This document shows positions 8,332-17,660 of a stretch of 64,000 nucleotides of DNA, piece by piece. The notes under the pieces were generated by a model. The model searched no databases and was not told the origin of the DNA. It worked only from the letters and a program-made list of their open reading frames with translations. Within the stretch, counting starts at the first letter, position 1, and each line of letters opens with the position of its first letter. The stretch comes from Chloroflexota bacterium (GTDB lineage Bacteria > Chloroflexota > UBA6077 > JACCZL01): positions 35,852 to 99,851 of the forward strand of contig JADLFM010000100.1 of assembly GCA_020845495.1 (NCBI GenBank), in the 5' to 3' direction. The translations under genes were made by a program, and so were the position numbers.

Positions 8332-9015
8332 TTACACCACAAAGGTGAGCGCGCCAACAACCACGAGCGCCCCCGCCCACAGCCGGTCGACGTTGAGCCA
8401 GGCCCGCCGCAGGATGGCCAGACCGAGCCGGTCGAAGACCAGCAGCGCGAGTGCTGCCATCACCACGAACATGGCGACGGTATGAACGCCCACAGCCATC
8501 AGTTCGGTGATGGGCAGGCTAGTGGTTGTGGTCAGCATGCCGGTGGACTCGACAGCGGTCGATTGAGCGGCCGCATGCGCCATGTGCGCGGCGTGCGGCC
8601 CGGCGCCGGGCGAGAGGTACGACACGATTGGCACCAGCATCAGCCCGGCGCCGTGGGCCGTCGCCATCAAAAACGACCAGCCAGCCAGTTCGCGCGGCGT
8701 CACTCGCATGCCGACCCAGCGGGGGTGCGTCCCGCGGCCCAGCAGCTTGACCAGCCCGAACGTCACCAACCCGATTGCCGCTACGTACCGCAGCGTCTCC
8801 GGCGCAACGACCAACTGGGCGCCACCCACCAGCAGGACGACCACGACAATGGCAAGCGCATGACCCACGGCGATCGGGCCAAACGCCCGCACGACCGCAG
8901 CGCGGCTGCCCTCCTGAAGCCCCAGCGCGACGGCGAACAGCCAGCCCATGCCAGGGTTGAGCCCGTGAAATGCCCCGAGCAGGGCCAGCGAGAGCCACGC
9001 TACATGCTCGCTCAT
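8332..9015 (-). CDS. Polytopic membrane protein with HxxNPG motif (NicO/UreH-like)
   Basis: This 227-residue protein has about six membrane helices. The first carries GAFHGLNPGMGW, resembling the HxxxPG(H/M)G signature of NicO/RcnA/UreH-type metal permeases. A later helix has ATAHGAGLMLVP, and the loop after it is rich in His (HAAHMAHAAA). This suggests handling of a transition metal, but the family assignment is tentative. The ATG at 9015 is preceded by GGAGG five bases upstream, which fixes the start better than the in-frame GTG at 9027. It lies between the SBP56 and TlpA-like genes on the same strand. Confidence 0.7.
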   Translation of the reverse strand: MSEHVAWLSLALLGAFHGLNPGMGWLFAVALGLQEGSRAAVVRAFGPIAVGHALAIVVVVLLVGGAQLVVAPETLRYVAAIGLVTFGLVKLLGRGTHPRWVGMRVTPRELAGWSFLMATAHGAGLMLVPIVSYLSPGAGPHAAHMAHAAAQSTAVESTGMLTTTTSLPITELMAVGVHTVAMFVVMAALALLVFDRLGLAILRRAWLNVDRLWAGALVVVGALTFVV

Positions 9016-9200
9016 GACATCCTCCACATGACATCCCCCAGGGGCGGTGGGTGTTGGGCCAGCCGGCCGGGAGCCCCCGACATCCCCGCCGCTCCCCCGC
9101 GAACGACGATGAGGCGCTCACGCACGCCCAGGACAGGCTGGCGGGAATCCGCTTCTCGGACATTCCCGCCAACCTCGCCTGAGTGTGGTCTGATGCGGCG

Positions 9201-10598
9201 CTAGTTCAGGTTCGGATAACAGTAGGAGTCCGACGACGAGTCGCCGCCCTGCAACCGGATCTGGTGTGGCCGCTCCGCGCCGAAGTCGACGTAGAAGTCA
9301 GGGTCTACCTGCATGCCGCCGCCCGGCTGCGCGTCCAGCTTGACGGCCCAGCCCCGGATACCCTCCGGGTAGAACTGGGCGTCCCACGCGGCGTACAGGG
9401 AGTTGGTGAGGTAGATCCGGCGGCCGTCGCGGCTGAGCTCGACCATCTGCGGGCCGCCGTTGAGCGGGCCGCTCTTGGGGTGGGCCGCCTGACGCACGAT
9501 TCCACCCAGGTGGACCGAGCCGATCAGCCTGGGTGCGAACGGGTCGGAGACATCGTACTGCTGAAACTCGCCGGTCCCCCAGCAGGACACGTAGAGGAAG
9601 CGGTCGTCCAGGCTCAGGTTGATGTCCGTTACCAGCGGCGGGACGGCGCCGAAGCCTTGCAGGATCGGCGGGAGTAGGGATGGGTCGGCCGGCTCGGCCG
9701 GGATCTCGATCACCTTCCGGATCGCCCAGGCCGTACCCTCGCGATACCACACCCAGATCGAGGCCGACAGGTCTTTCAGGCTCGTAACCACACCCACGAA
9801 GCCGTACTGCTTGTTCGGATCGTGGGAGGGGCGCAGTTCGAGGGCCATCTGGTGCTCGGCGCCGAGGTCAAGAGCCTGAACGTGGCGGCGCTTGCGTAGA
9901 TCCCAGACGTGGAGTTGATGGCCGTATTTCGCGCCCAGGAGCAACTCCGGGTTCACGCCGGCTTCGACCATGTTCGGTGTGCCCCACTCGCTGGTGATCA
10001 TGACGTCGTGGCCGAGATGCCACCAGAAGTCGTAGGACAGGTCTTGTGGGCCGTGGTCCTTCTCCCAGGAGCCCTTGATCTTGAACGTCTTGTGGTCCAT
10101 CAAGAAGATGCCGCCGGGGCCGTCTCCATCCGGTGCGCCAAGCGCGCTCACGTAGATCGCGTCCGGGCCGCAGTGGATCGTGTGGGGCCGGCTGTAGCCG
10201 CTCTTCTTCATCAGTTCGGCCGGCTCGATCGTCTCGACGATGCGGGGCTGACGTGGGTCTGGCTTCGTGTCGACCACGTACATGCGCGAAGAGCGTAGCC
10301 CCGGCACCAGCAGGTACCGCCGCTCGACGTGCGGATGGGGCATGTTCGGGCAGAGCGCGGCGCTGCACGCGTTCCAGCCGAAGTGATGCAGTTCGTCGCC
10401 GACATGCGGGAGGTCCAGCCGTCCGACGAGCTGGCCGTAGCGCGCGGACGCCGGGTCGAGGTCGAGCACCCCGAGCGCATCCGGGCGGTTGGCACCATTC
10501 GGATTGAGGATCGCGACGTAGCCGAGCTGTTCGCGCGGCGCATCCATCGCCGACTTCGCCGTGGGGTAGAACGTTGGGTCAGGGGTCCAGGTCTGCAT
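9201..10598 (-). CDS. SBP56 family protein (methanethiol oxidase / selenium-binding protein)
   Basis: This 465-residue beta-propeller protein matches the SBP56 family in length and motifs: HHFGWNACSAALC (70-83, with the conserved Cys78), SGYSRPHTIHCGPDAIYVS, WGTPNMVEAG, HVWDL, DDRFLYVSCWGTGEFQQYD and the closing LQGGDSSSDSYCYP. Bacterial members characterised as MtoX oxidise methanethiol to formaldehyde, sulfide and peroxide and use copper. The many His residues here fit a metal site. Start ATG 10598 has GAGGAGG upstream; the longer open frame to 10790 has no homology. A thioredoxin-fold protein and a possible metal permease lie downstream on the same strand, which would suit metal loading. 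Confidence 0.9.
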   Translation of the reverse strand: MQTWTPDPTFYPTAKSAMDAPREQLGYVAILNPNGANRPDALGVLDLDPASARYGQLVGRLDLPHVGDELHHFGWNACSAALCPNMPHPHVERRYLLVPGLRSSRMYVVDTKPDPRQPRIVETIEPAELMKKSGYSRPHTIHCGPDAIYVSALGAPDGDGPGGIFLMDHKTFKIKGSWEKDHGPQDLSYDFWWHLGHDVMITSEWGTPNMVEAGVNPELLLGAKYGHQLHVWDLRKRRHVQALDLGAEHQMALELRPSHDPNKQYGFVGVVTSLKDLSASIWVWYREGTAWAIRKVIEIPAEPADPSLLPPILQGFGAVPPLVTDINLSLDDRFLYVSCWGTGEFQQYDVSDPFAPRLIGSVHLGGIVRQAAHPKSGPLNGGPQMVELSRDGRRIYLTNSLYAAWDAQFYPEGIRGWAVKLDAQPGGGMQVDPDFYVDFGAERPHQIRLQGGDSSSDSYCYPNLN

Positions 10599-10737
10599 GT
10601 CGGCCTCCTCGTAGACCGTGTCCTCGTCGTCCTCGTCCAACCGTGCGCGGCCCGCTCTGCACGGACCGCGCCGTAGCTCCGGGGCTGGCGAGTGGGCCAC
10701 GCCACCAGTGACTGAGCCTCGGCACTTTCGGATCAGC

Positions 10738-10785
10738 CGCCCCTCTCCCGCGCACAGGGGACGGGTAGGGGGTGGGGGCTCTCCA
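10738..10785. repeat. Degenerate REP-like G-rich/C-rich element
   Basis: A C-rich left part (gcccctctcccgc) followed by a G-rich right part (tagggggtgggggctct) resembles an eroded copy of the perfect palindrome at 52091-52144. It lies between the SBP56 start and the end of the DUF4242 gene. Confidence 0.4.
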
Positions 10786-10810
10786 GCCATGTGCGGCGTG
10801 ACCCACGCTC

Positions 10811-11062
10811 CTAGCAGCCCTCAGCCACCTGGATAAGCTCGTCCGCGACGAGCCCATGCGCCTCGCGGTGCACCGACGTAGCCGCCTCCTTGCTCGGGGC
10901 TGATACCAGGCAGAAGACCCTGCCGGTGCCCTCGTCGAACCAATACTTCAGGTAGCTCACGCCGTGAGCATCCTGCGCCGCAACGTCCCGCGCGTGCGCG
11001 TCCGCAATCGCCTTCGCGGTCAGTCCGTCGACCTTGTGATGCACGTCCATATACAGCGGCAT
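10811..11062 (-). CDS. DUF4242 (nickel-binding SCO4226-like) small protein
   Basis: This 83-residue ferredoxin-like protein starts MPLYMDVHHKVDGLT, carries a Ser-Tyr-Leu-Lys-Tyr-Trp strand and ends in SVHREAHGLVADELIQV. These are typical of the DUF4242 family, whose Streptomyces member SCO4226 binds nickel through His/Tyr-type ligands. The conserved His pair near the start and HREAHG near the end fit. Start ATG 11062 is preceded by a purine-rich GGAAGGGGG. It is divergent from the AfsR-like regulator (180-bp shared region) and upstream of the SBP56 gene, so the regulator may control both. Confidence 0.8.
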   Translation of the reverse strand: MPLYMDVHHKVDGLTAKAIADAHARDVAAQDAHGVSYLKYWFDEGTGRVFCLVSAPSKEAATSVHREAHGLVADELIQVAEGC

Positions 11063-11190
11063 CGAATTGCCCCCTTCCTTCGTGACGTCAGTCCTGGCGG
11101 CTGTGCGCTGCCGCATTCCCGCGTACAGAAGGCAGTCTGAGCGATGGCCGTCCACGCACCGTCCCTTGAGGCGTCCACCGGCGCGTCTCT

Positions 11191-11218
11191 TTGATCTACC
11201 TGGCAGTTTGGCTACTAT
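11191..11218 (+). promoter_or_regulatory. Candidate sigma70-type promoter of the AfsR-like gene
   Basis: TTGATC (11191-11196), a 16-bp spacer and TACTAT (11213-11218) lie 25 bases before the ATG at 11243, with CGGAGG as ribosome site between. No other pair in the region fits as well. Confidence 0.45.
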
Positions 11219-11242
11219 CAGGGTGTCAGCCGGAGGCAACCC

Positions 11243-14200
11243 ATGGGGCCTAGACGGCTACTGGTCCTCGGCCCGCCCCGCCTCGAGCGCGACGGCCGTC
11301 CTGTCGCATTGACCCTACGCCGCGCGGTCGCGCTTCTGGTCTACCTTGCGGTGACCGATCGCCCGCACGGGCGGGATAGCCTGGCGGCGTTGCTCTGGCC
11401 CGACAGCGATGAGCCAGAAGCGCGGGGCCGCTTGCGCCGGACCCTCCACCGCTTGACTGAGGTGCTGGGGGACGACGTCCTGGTGACCGACGGCGATACG
11501 CTTTGCCTGTCCCCTGCGGCCAATCTCTGGCTCGACAGTCGGGCGTTCGAGCAACATGCCACAGCCGGCCTGACCCCCACGGATACACCGTCGCCAGACT
11601 CCGAGCAGTTCGAACATCTGACCGAGGCGGCCAGTCTCCACGCCGCCGACTTTCTGGCGGGATTCACGCTCCCAAACAGCGCCGCCTGGGACGAGTGGCA
11701 GTTCCTCCAGCGAGAGCAGTTACGGCAGACACTCGGGCGGGTACTACGGTCGCTCGTCGGGGCCTACCGAGCCAGAGGATCGTGGGCAGCGGGGATCGAG
11801 TGTGCCCGCCGCTGGGTAGCGCTCGACCCTCTGCACGAGCCGGCCCAGCGCGCCCTCATGCGGGCGTACGCGCTGGCCGGCCAGCACGCCGCGGCACTGC
11901 GCCAGTACGACGAGTGCGTGCGAGTACTCGAAGCCGATCTGGGTACGATCCCCGAAAGCAGGACCACTGCGCTGTATGAGGCGATCAAGGCTCGGCGGCT
12001 GGCGCCGATGACCGCTCAGCCTGCTGGACCACCGCCCGCTGTCACGCCGCCCGTCGCCACGCCGCCCGTCGCCACGCCGCCCGCTGGACCACCGCCCGCT
12101 GGACCACCGCCCGCTGTCACACCACCCGCCGCCACGCCCTCGGCGGCCTTCCGCGACCGTGTGCCCTTGCCGCCCACGCCCTTGATCGGCCGTGATCCTG
12201 AGCGAGCGCTCATCGCCGCCCGCCTCTTGCAGGAAGACACTCGGCTCCTGACGTTGACCGGGCCGGGCGGGGTGGGGAAGACGCATCTGGCGCTCCAGTC
12301 GGCGGCCGATCTGGCCGGCCGCTTCGCGGATGGCGTGGCAGTCGTTGGCCTGGCGCCCGTTCTCGATCCCACCCTGGTCGGCTCGGCGATTGCCCAGGCG
12401 GTTGGGATCAGGGAAGCTACCGGACGCCCGATTCTCGAAACCATCAAGGATCAGCTTCGTGAGCGCGAGTTGTTGCTCCTGCTCGACAACTTCGAGCACG
12501 TGCTCGTGGCAGCGCCGCTGGTAGCGGACGTACTGGCAAGCTGCCACCGCCTCAAGATCCTGATCACCAGCCGCGCCATGCTGCACGTGCGGGGTGAGAA
12601 GGAAGTGGTCGTCGAGCCGCTGGCGCTACCCAGCCGCGAGCACGTCTTGAGCCTCGCAGCCCTGGCGACGTACGCCTCAGTCGCCCTGTTCGTCGAGCGG
12701 GCGCGCGATGCCCGGCCCGACTTCGCGGTCACGAGCGACAATGCCTCGACCGTGGCCGAGATCTGCCGCCGGTTGGACGGGCTGCCCCTGGCGATCGAGC
12801 TCGCAGCCGCCCGTATCAAGCTCCTGTCGCCAATGAGGCTGCTAGTCCGGCTCGAGCACCGGTTGGCGTTGCTCACCGGCGGCCCGCGCGACCTGCCCGC
12901 TCATCAGCAAACGTTACGCGATACGATCGCCTGGAGCTATGACCTCCTCGACGCCGCCGAGCAGACCGTCTTCCGGCGCCTGGCCGTGTTCGTCGGCGGC
13001 GGCGCGCTCGAGGCAGCCGAAGTCGTTGTGGGGCTGGCACCTGTGGGGCTGGCACCTGAGGATACTGGCCCGAGCGAGCAAGCGCGTCCGACATCGGCTC
13101 CGGGCGTGTCGCTCACCGCAGGCGCTCCGCTCGCTGCCCTCGACCTGGTCACGTCACTGGTCGACAAGAGCCTGGTGCGGTGGGAGGAGCAAGCGGACGG
13201 TGAGCCGCGGCTGCATCTCCTCGAGACGCTTCGTGAGTTCGGGTTGGAGCAACTCGCCGCATGCGGCGAAGCTGACGCGATCCGGGCGCACTACGCGGCG
13301 TACTATGTCGATCTAGCTGAACGGACCGAGCAAGAGCTCGACGGGCCGGACCAGCAGACCTGGCTTTCGCGGCTCGAACGCGAGCGCGACAACCTCTGGG
13401 CGGTCGAGCGCTGGGCCACGACACGCGGTGACGCGGAGACGCTTGCACGGCTTGCAGCAGCGCTCTGGCGCTTCTGGTGGGCGCGTGCCAATGCGGCCGA
13501 GGCGCGCGAGTGGGTTGACGTGATCTCGCGGCTGCCCCGCACTGCCGTGCCCGCGCCAACGCTCGGGCGAGCGCTGCATGGGGCCGGGGCGCTGGCGATG
13601 CAGATTGGGGAGTACACGGCTTCCCGGAGCCTGCTGGAGGAAGCCGCATCCGTTGCACGCCGTCTCGGCAATCGGCGGATGCTCGCCCGTGCGCTCGGTA
13701 CGCTCGGGCGACTCGAGTTCTTTCAGGGTCGTTACGCGAAGTCTCGTGAGATACTCGACGAATGTCTGACGATCTCGCGCGAGCTCGGCGACCGGGCCGA
13801 GTTGACTCGAGCCCTCAGTCGTCGCGGGTTCCTCGACTACATCGAGGGTCGCCAGATCGCGGCGCGGGCTCTCTTCGACGAGGGGCTTGCCCTGGCGCGC
13901 GACGCAGGGGATCATGCCTCGGTCGGCGAATTCCTGAACAATCTGGCCAACTCGTATCACAGTACCGGCGATCTCGACCGCGCGATCGGGACATCACGTG
14001 AGGCGCTGGCGATCCTCCGCGCGGTCGGTGAGGGCAACGGCCTGGCGTGGGCATTGAGCGATCTGGGGCATATGCTCGCGCTCCGTGGTGACCTCGAGGC
14101 TGCTCGCACCCCCCTCCTCGAAGCGATCGCGCTTGCTCGACGGATGGGCAATCGCCGGCGGTTGACCTTCACGCTCTCGGCGGTTGCCATACTGGCGGTC

Positions 14201-14467
14201 ACCGTGGGTCAGGCGGAACGTGCGGTCCGTCTCGCGGCGGCTGCGTCCGCCACGACGGCCGCAATGGGGGCGATTCGGGCGCGGCCGATCCGCGATGTGT
14301 GGGACGCGCAGCTCGAGATCGCATGGCGGGCACTCAGCGAACAGGCCGCCGTTGTGGCCGCGGAGGGGCAGACGCTGACGCTCGAACAGGCTGTTGAAGA
14401 GGCAGTCGTCTGGCTCACGCGGTCGGACAAGTTCGACCAGACCGGCGAGCGGGCGGACTCCCCGTGA
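11243..14467 (+). CDS. AfsR/SARP-like transcriptional regulator (BTAD, NB-ARC, TPR)
   Basis: This 1074-residue regulator has an N-terminal winged-helix DNA-binding domain (about 1-100), a bacterial transcriptional activation domain (about 125-250), a Pro/Ala-rich linker with repeated PPV/ATPP units (about 255-305), an NB-ARC type STAND ATPase (P-loop TGPGGVGKTHLAL; LLLLLDNFEHVL; GLPLAIELAAARI) and C-terminal TPR-like helices (about 780-1030). Such proteins act as ATP-gated switches that activate nearby genes when the repeats bind a ligand or partner. ATG 11243 has GGAGG seven bases upstream. It diverges from DUF4242/SBP56, its most likely targets. A 15-bp tandem duplication near 13028-13058 repeats GLAPV. 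Confidence 0.9.
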   Translation: MGPRRLLVLGPPRLERDGRPVALTLRRAVALLVYLAVTDRPHGRDSLAALLWPDSDEPEARGRLRRTLHRLTEVLGDDVLVTDGDTLCLSPAANLWLDSRAFEQHATAGLTPTDTPSPDSEQFEHLTEAASLHAADFLAGFTLPNSAAWDEWQFLQREQLRQTLGRVLRSLVGAYRARGSWAAGIECARRWVALDPLHEPAQRALMRAYALAGQHAAALRQYDECVRVLEADLGTIPESRTTALYEAIKARRLAPMTAQPAGPPPAVTPPVATPPVATPPAGPPPAGPPPAVTPPAATPSAAFRDRVPLPPTPLIGRDPERALIAARLLQEDTRLLTLTGPGGVGKTHLALQSAADLAGRFADGVAVVGLAPVLDPTLVGSAIAQAVGIREATGRPILETIKDQLRERELLLLLDNFEHVLVAAPLVADVLASCHRLKILITSRAMLHVRGEKEVVVEPLALPSREHVLSLAALATYASVALFVERARDARPDFAVTSDNASTVAEICRRLDGLPLAIELAAARIKLLSPMRLLVRLEHRLALLTGGPRDLPAHQQTLRDTIAWSYDLLDAAEQTVFRRLAVFVGGGALEAAEVVVGLAPVGLAPEDTGPSEQARPTSAPGVSLTAGAPLAALDLVTSLVDKSLVRWEEQADGEPRLHLLETLREFGLEQLAACGEADAIRAHYAAYYVDLAERTEQELDGPDQQTWLSRLERERDNLWAVERWATTRGDAETLARLAAALWRFWWARANAAEAREWVDVISRLPRTAVPAPTLGRALHGAGALAMQIGEYTASRSLLEEAASVARRLGNRRMLARALGTLGRLEFFQGRYAKSREILDECLTISRELGDRAELTRALSRRGFLDYIEGRQIAARALFDEGLALARDAGDHASVGEFLNNLANSYHSTGDLDRAIGTSREALAILRAVGEGNGLAWALSDLGHMLALRGDLEAARTPLLEAIALARRMGNRRRLTFTLSAVAILAVTVGQAERAVRLAAAASATTAAMGAIRARPIRDVWDAQLEIAWRALSEQAAVVAAEGQTLTLEQAVEEAVVWLTRSDKFDQTGERADSP

Positions 14468-14761
14468 GCCGCGCCGCGAGCGACCTCAAGCGCCGCGTCG
14501 TAAGCCGCGCGACATCCGACAGGTGGCGTACATGAACGGGTCCTCCACCACCCTCGGGCGCATCGACCCCTGGTGGCCTGCGCCGCATCTTGCCGATGGT
14601 GCGTCTTCCCGGCCAGCCGTTCGAGTCGCTGAGAGATGATGGACCGGTAGATGCGCGTGCCGGAGCAGTCACCATATGTGGGTCGGCGTCAAGGCTGGAG
14701 CACCGATCGCGCGACCGCTCACCACGACAGCCGTTAGCCGAATCGGAGGCGTTATCCGCCG

Positions 14762-15508
14762 ATGCCCGACCTCTCCACATCCCCGCTCGCATCCTGGCTC
14801 TGGACCTGGCTCTGGACGTGGCTCTGGACGTGGAGCGCGCCCTGGTTCGAGGGTTGGCTCCCGACGTGGCTGCTACTATGGGCTCGAGCCAGGGTTCAGG
14901 CATGGCTCACGCCGTGGGCCTCGGCATCGTTGCCGACCTGGCTGGTGTCCGGGCCAATCCGCCTGAACCCCGACGCCCTCGACAGCGTGGCGGCCGGCTG
15001 GCACTGGCTGGATGTCTTGCTTGGCATCGCGCTGATCGTCGTCGTGATGAACGCCGGGCGGCGCGGCTTCGTCCGTGAGATCGTGACCCTCGTTGGGCTG
15101 GGGGCCGGGTTGGTGCTGGCCGGCCGGCACAGCCTGGCGCTTGCCGATATCCTGGCCGAAGAGGTCGGGCGGGTGCCGCTGCTCGATGAGGCAGCCTATC
15201 TGCTGATCCTCATCGGCGTCACCGCGCTGGCAGCCCTCCTGGCCGGCTTCGCCCGTGGGGCGCTGCGTTTGCCCGGTCTCGGCGTGGCAGATCGGCTGTT
15301 CGGGCTGGCGTTCGGCCTGTTGGAAGGGACGGCCGGCCTGGGGCTGCTGATCCTGCTCGCCACCCGGCTCCAGACGCTCGCACCGAACACGCTCACAGCC
15401 GACGCACTCGCTCTGAGCGGCTCGACGCTCGCGCCAATCTGCCTGCGCTGGTGGCTGGCAGTCGCAACGCTGCTCCCACCGGACCTCGGCCTGCCCCGCG
15501 CCCTGTAG
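14762..15508 (+). CDS. CvpA-like membrane protein with Trp-repeat N-terminus
   Basis: This 248-residue protein has a CvpA-like region (about 80-240): a WLDVLLGIALIVVVMNAGRRGFVREIVTLVG helix pair with the usual polar-glycine turn, followed by more membrane helices and a LPGLGVADRLFGLAFG segment. CvpA proteins are inner-membrane proteins with an envelope role; the exact function here is unknown. Residues about 12-24 are an alternating Trp/Leu/Thr run made by a 12-bp tandem repeat, and Trp stays frequent to residue 60. Start ATG 14762 has GGAGG 12 bases before. It lies 294 bases after the AfsR-like gene and may or may not share its transcript. Confidence 0.7.
   Translation: MPDLSTSPLASWLWTWLWTWLWTWSAPWFEGWLPTWLLLWARARVQAWLTPWASASLPTWLVSGPIRLNPDALDSVAAGWHWLDVLLGIALIVVVMNAGRRGFVREIVTLVGLGAGLVLAGRHSLALADILAEEVGRVPLLDEAAYLLILIGVTALAALLAGFARGALRLPGLGVADRLFGLAFGLLEGTAGLGLLILLATRLQTLAPNTLTADALALSGSTLAPICLRWWLAVATLLPPDLGLPRAL
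14795..14833 (+). repeat. 12-bp tandem repeat coding Trp-Leu/Trp-Thr
   Basis: Three copies of tggctctggacg (first copy ending in c) and a partial fourth lie inside the CvpA-like gene and give the repeated Trp-Leu-Trp-Thr residues. Confidence 0.8.
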
Positions 15509-15600
15509 CGGCGCGGGCGACGATTCAGCAGCCGTCGGTTCTCAGTCGTCAGCGGATGAGCATGTCAAGCGACCCGCGTCCTCCGATCGTCGAGGACTCC

Positions 15601-17508
15601 TTACACGTGGCTCGCCCCTGGCGCCCGATCCGAGCGCAGCCACCACTCCAACATCAGAAGCGCCCACAGCCGCATGGCGTGGTCGCGCTGCTCGGAGAGG
15701 TGCTCGCCGACGAGCCGTTCGAGGGCTGCTGGCCGGGCGATGACTCGGAGCCGCGCATCCGGCGCGAGCAGCGCGTCCCGCAGCACACCCCGTAATTCTG
15801 CGCGCAGCCAGGATGCCATGGGCACCTCGAAGCCGCGCTTCGGCGCCTTCACCACGGGCGGCGGCAGCCATGCCTTCGCCAACTCCCGCAGCAGCGGCTT
15901 GGTCTGGAACGCTGAGGCCCGCACTCGATCGGGCAGGCTGACAGCCAGTTCGACGAGGACGTGATCGAGGAACGGCGAGCGAGCCTCGACCGAGTGTGCC
16001 ATCGTCGCGACGTCCATCTTGACGAGCAGATCGTCCGGCAGGACGTGGATGCTGTCGGCGGCCATCATCAACGCGGCCGGCTCCCCGATGCCCCACGCCA
16101 GGCATGCCTCGATGCGAGCGTCCACAACTTCGCGTGCTCGCTCGGTGACCCGGCCCAGAAACTCGGGCTGGCAGAGACCCTCGGCGTCGGCGTCAGTGAA
16201 CAGGCCGCTCCAGCGCAGGTAGCGCTCGCGCGGGGGAAGCGCCACCCCTTCGAGCAACCGCAGGGTGAAGGCGACGGGGCCACGCCGCCGCTTCGGGGCC
16301 GGGGCCATCCTGGCTGCTATCGGGGCCACCGGGCCAAGGGTGGCGGTCATCCACTGCGCGAGGAGCGCGGCCGTGTAGCGTCGGTAGCCGGCGAACGTCT
16401 CGTCGCCGCCGTCGCCGTTCAGCACGACCTTCAGATGCGTACGTGCCTCCCGGGCAACGATACTGCTCGGGATGGCCGATGAGTCGGCGTACGGTTGATC
16501 GTACATCCTGACGAGGCGACTGAGCAGATCTTCCGGCCGCCGCACCTCGGCGTTCAGGTCGACCAGGATCTCGGTATGGCGGGTGCCGTACCGCTCGGCG
16601 ACGAGTCGAGCCAAGGGGCGTTCGTCGAACTGCTGGTCCGTGAAGCCGACCGAGAACGACTGAAGCGGCGCAGCGGCTGCGCGGCTCGCGGCGGCCGTGA
16701 CCAGCCCGCTATCGATGCCGCCGGAGAGGAACACCCCGACCGGCACGTCGCTCCGCAGCCGGATGCGGGTCGACTCCTCCAGCACCGCGCGGACCTCTTC
16801 GACGGCCTCGGTGCGCGATACCTGATGGGTGCCGCCGGGCGGCAGGTGCCAGTAGCGCTGCGTCGTCTGACGGCCTGCGGCGGTGATCTCGAGGACGTGG
16901 GCCGGCGGCAGCATCGCGACCTCGGCGTACGCGGTGCGCGGGTGCGGCACGAACCCGAAGCAAAGGTACTGGTAGATCGCGGTCGGGTCGAGCGTCGGGG
17001 AGAGCAGGCCGGAAGCAAACAGGCCTTTCAGCTCGGAACTGAAGAGGAAGCGGTCGGCCAGGCGGGCGTAGTAGAGCGGCTTCTTGCCGAAGCGGTCGCG
17101 CCCGAGCAGGAGACGGCGTTCGCGAGCGTCCCAGATGGCGAAGGCAAACATGCCCCGCAGATGGGTGACGAAGGCCGGGCCATGCTCCTCGTACAGGTGC
17201 ACGAGGCACTCGGTGTCACCCTGGGTCCGGAAGGTGTGGCGCCGTTCGAGGTCGGCGCGTAGCTCAACGTAGTTGTAGATCTGGCCGTTGAAGATGACCC
17301 AGACGGTCTCGTCCTCATTGGCGATGGGCTGGGCGCTGCCGGCGATATCGATGATGCTCAGGCGGCGCATGCCGAGCGCGACGCGCTCGTCGCGGTAGAA
17401 GCCGTCGTCGTCGGGGCCGCGATGCTCGAGGCAGGCGGTCATCGGCCCAACGGCGTCGAGCGCTCCTGGCCCGACGCCGAGATCCAGTATCCCCGCGATC
17501 CCGCACAT
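15601..17508 (-). CDS. asnB: Asparagine synthase (glutamine-hydrolysing)
   Basis: This 635-residue enzyme starts MCGIAGILDL, so Cys2 becomes the glutaminase nucleophile after Met removal. The glutaminase half has RLSIIDIAGSAQPI and the synthase half the PP-loop SGGIDSGLVTAAA. It makes Asn (or amidates another acid, as in peptidoglycan or secondary-metabolite relatives) using Gln and ATP. The ATG at 17508, not the upstream in-frame GTG at 17514, must be the start because Cys has to be residue 2; GGGAGGGT precedes it. Length is that of the longer AsnB type common in GC-rich bacteria. The gene stands alone. Confidence 0.93.
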   Translation of the reverse strand: MCGIAGILDLGVGPGALDAVGPMTACLEHRGPDDDGFYRDERVALGMRRLSIIDIAGSAQPIANEDETVWVIFNGQIYNYVELRADLERRHTFRTQGDTECLVHLYEEHGPAFVTHLRGMFAFAIWDARERRLLLGRDRFGKKPLYYARLADRFLFSSELKGLFASGLLSPTLDPTAIYQYLCFGFVPHPRTAYAEVAMLPPAHVLEITAAGRQTTQRYWHLPPGGTHQVSRTEAVEEVRAVLEESTRIRLRSDVPVGVFLSGGIDSGLVTAAASRAAAAPLQSFSVGFTDQQFDERPLARLVAERYGTRHTEILVDLNAEVRRPEDLLSRLVRMYDQPYADSSAIPSSIVAREARTHLKVVLNGDGGDETFAGYRRYTAALLAQWMTATLGPVAPIAARMAPAPKRRRGPVAFTLRLLEGVALPPRERYLRWSGLFTDADAEGLCQPEFLGRVTERAREVVDARIEACLAWGIGEPAALMMAADSIHVLPDDLLVKMDVATMAHSVEARSPFLDHVLVELAVSLPDRVRASAFQTKPLLRELAKAWLPPPVVKAPKRGFEVPMASWLRAELRGVLRDALLAPDARLRVIARPAALERLVGEHLSEQRDHAMRLWALLMLEWWLRSDRAPGASHV

Positions 17509-17660
17509 CGCCACCCTCCCTGTACTCGGCGCGGCACACCCACAGAGGCCTGGCGCGACGGACGCTGGACTGTACCAGTGGCGGGCAAGTCGAGAGTAGG
17601 AAGTCGAGAGTGGGGGACCGCGCGTAGGGGGTCGAGAGTAGAACGTGGCGAGGAAACGAG

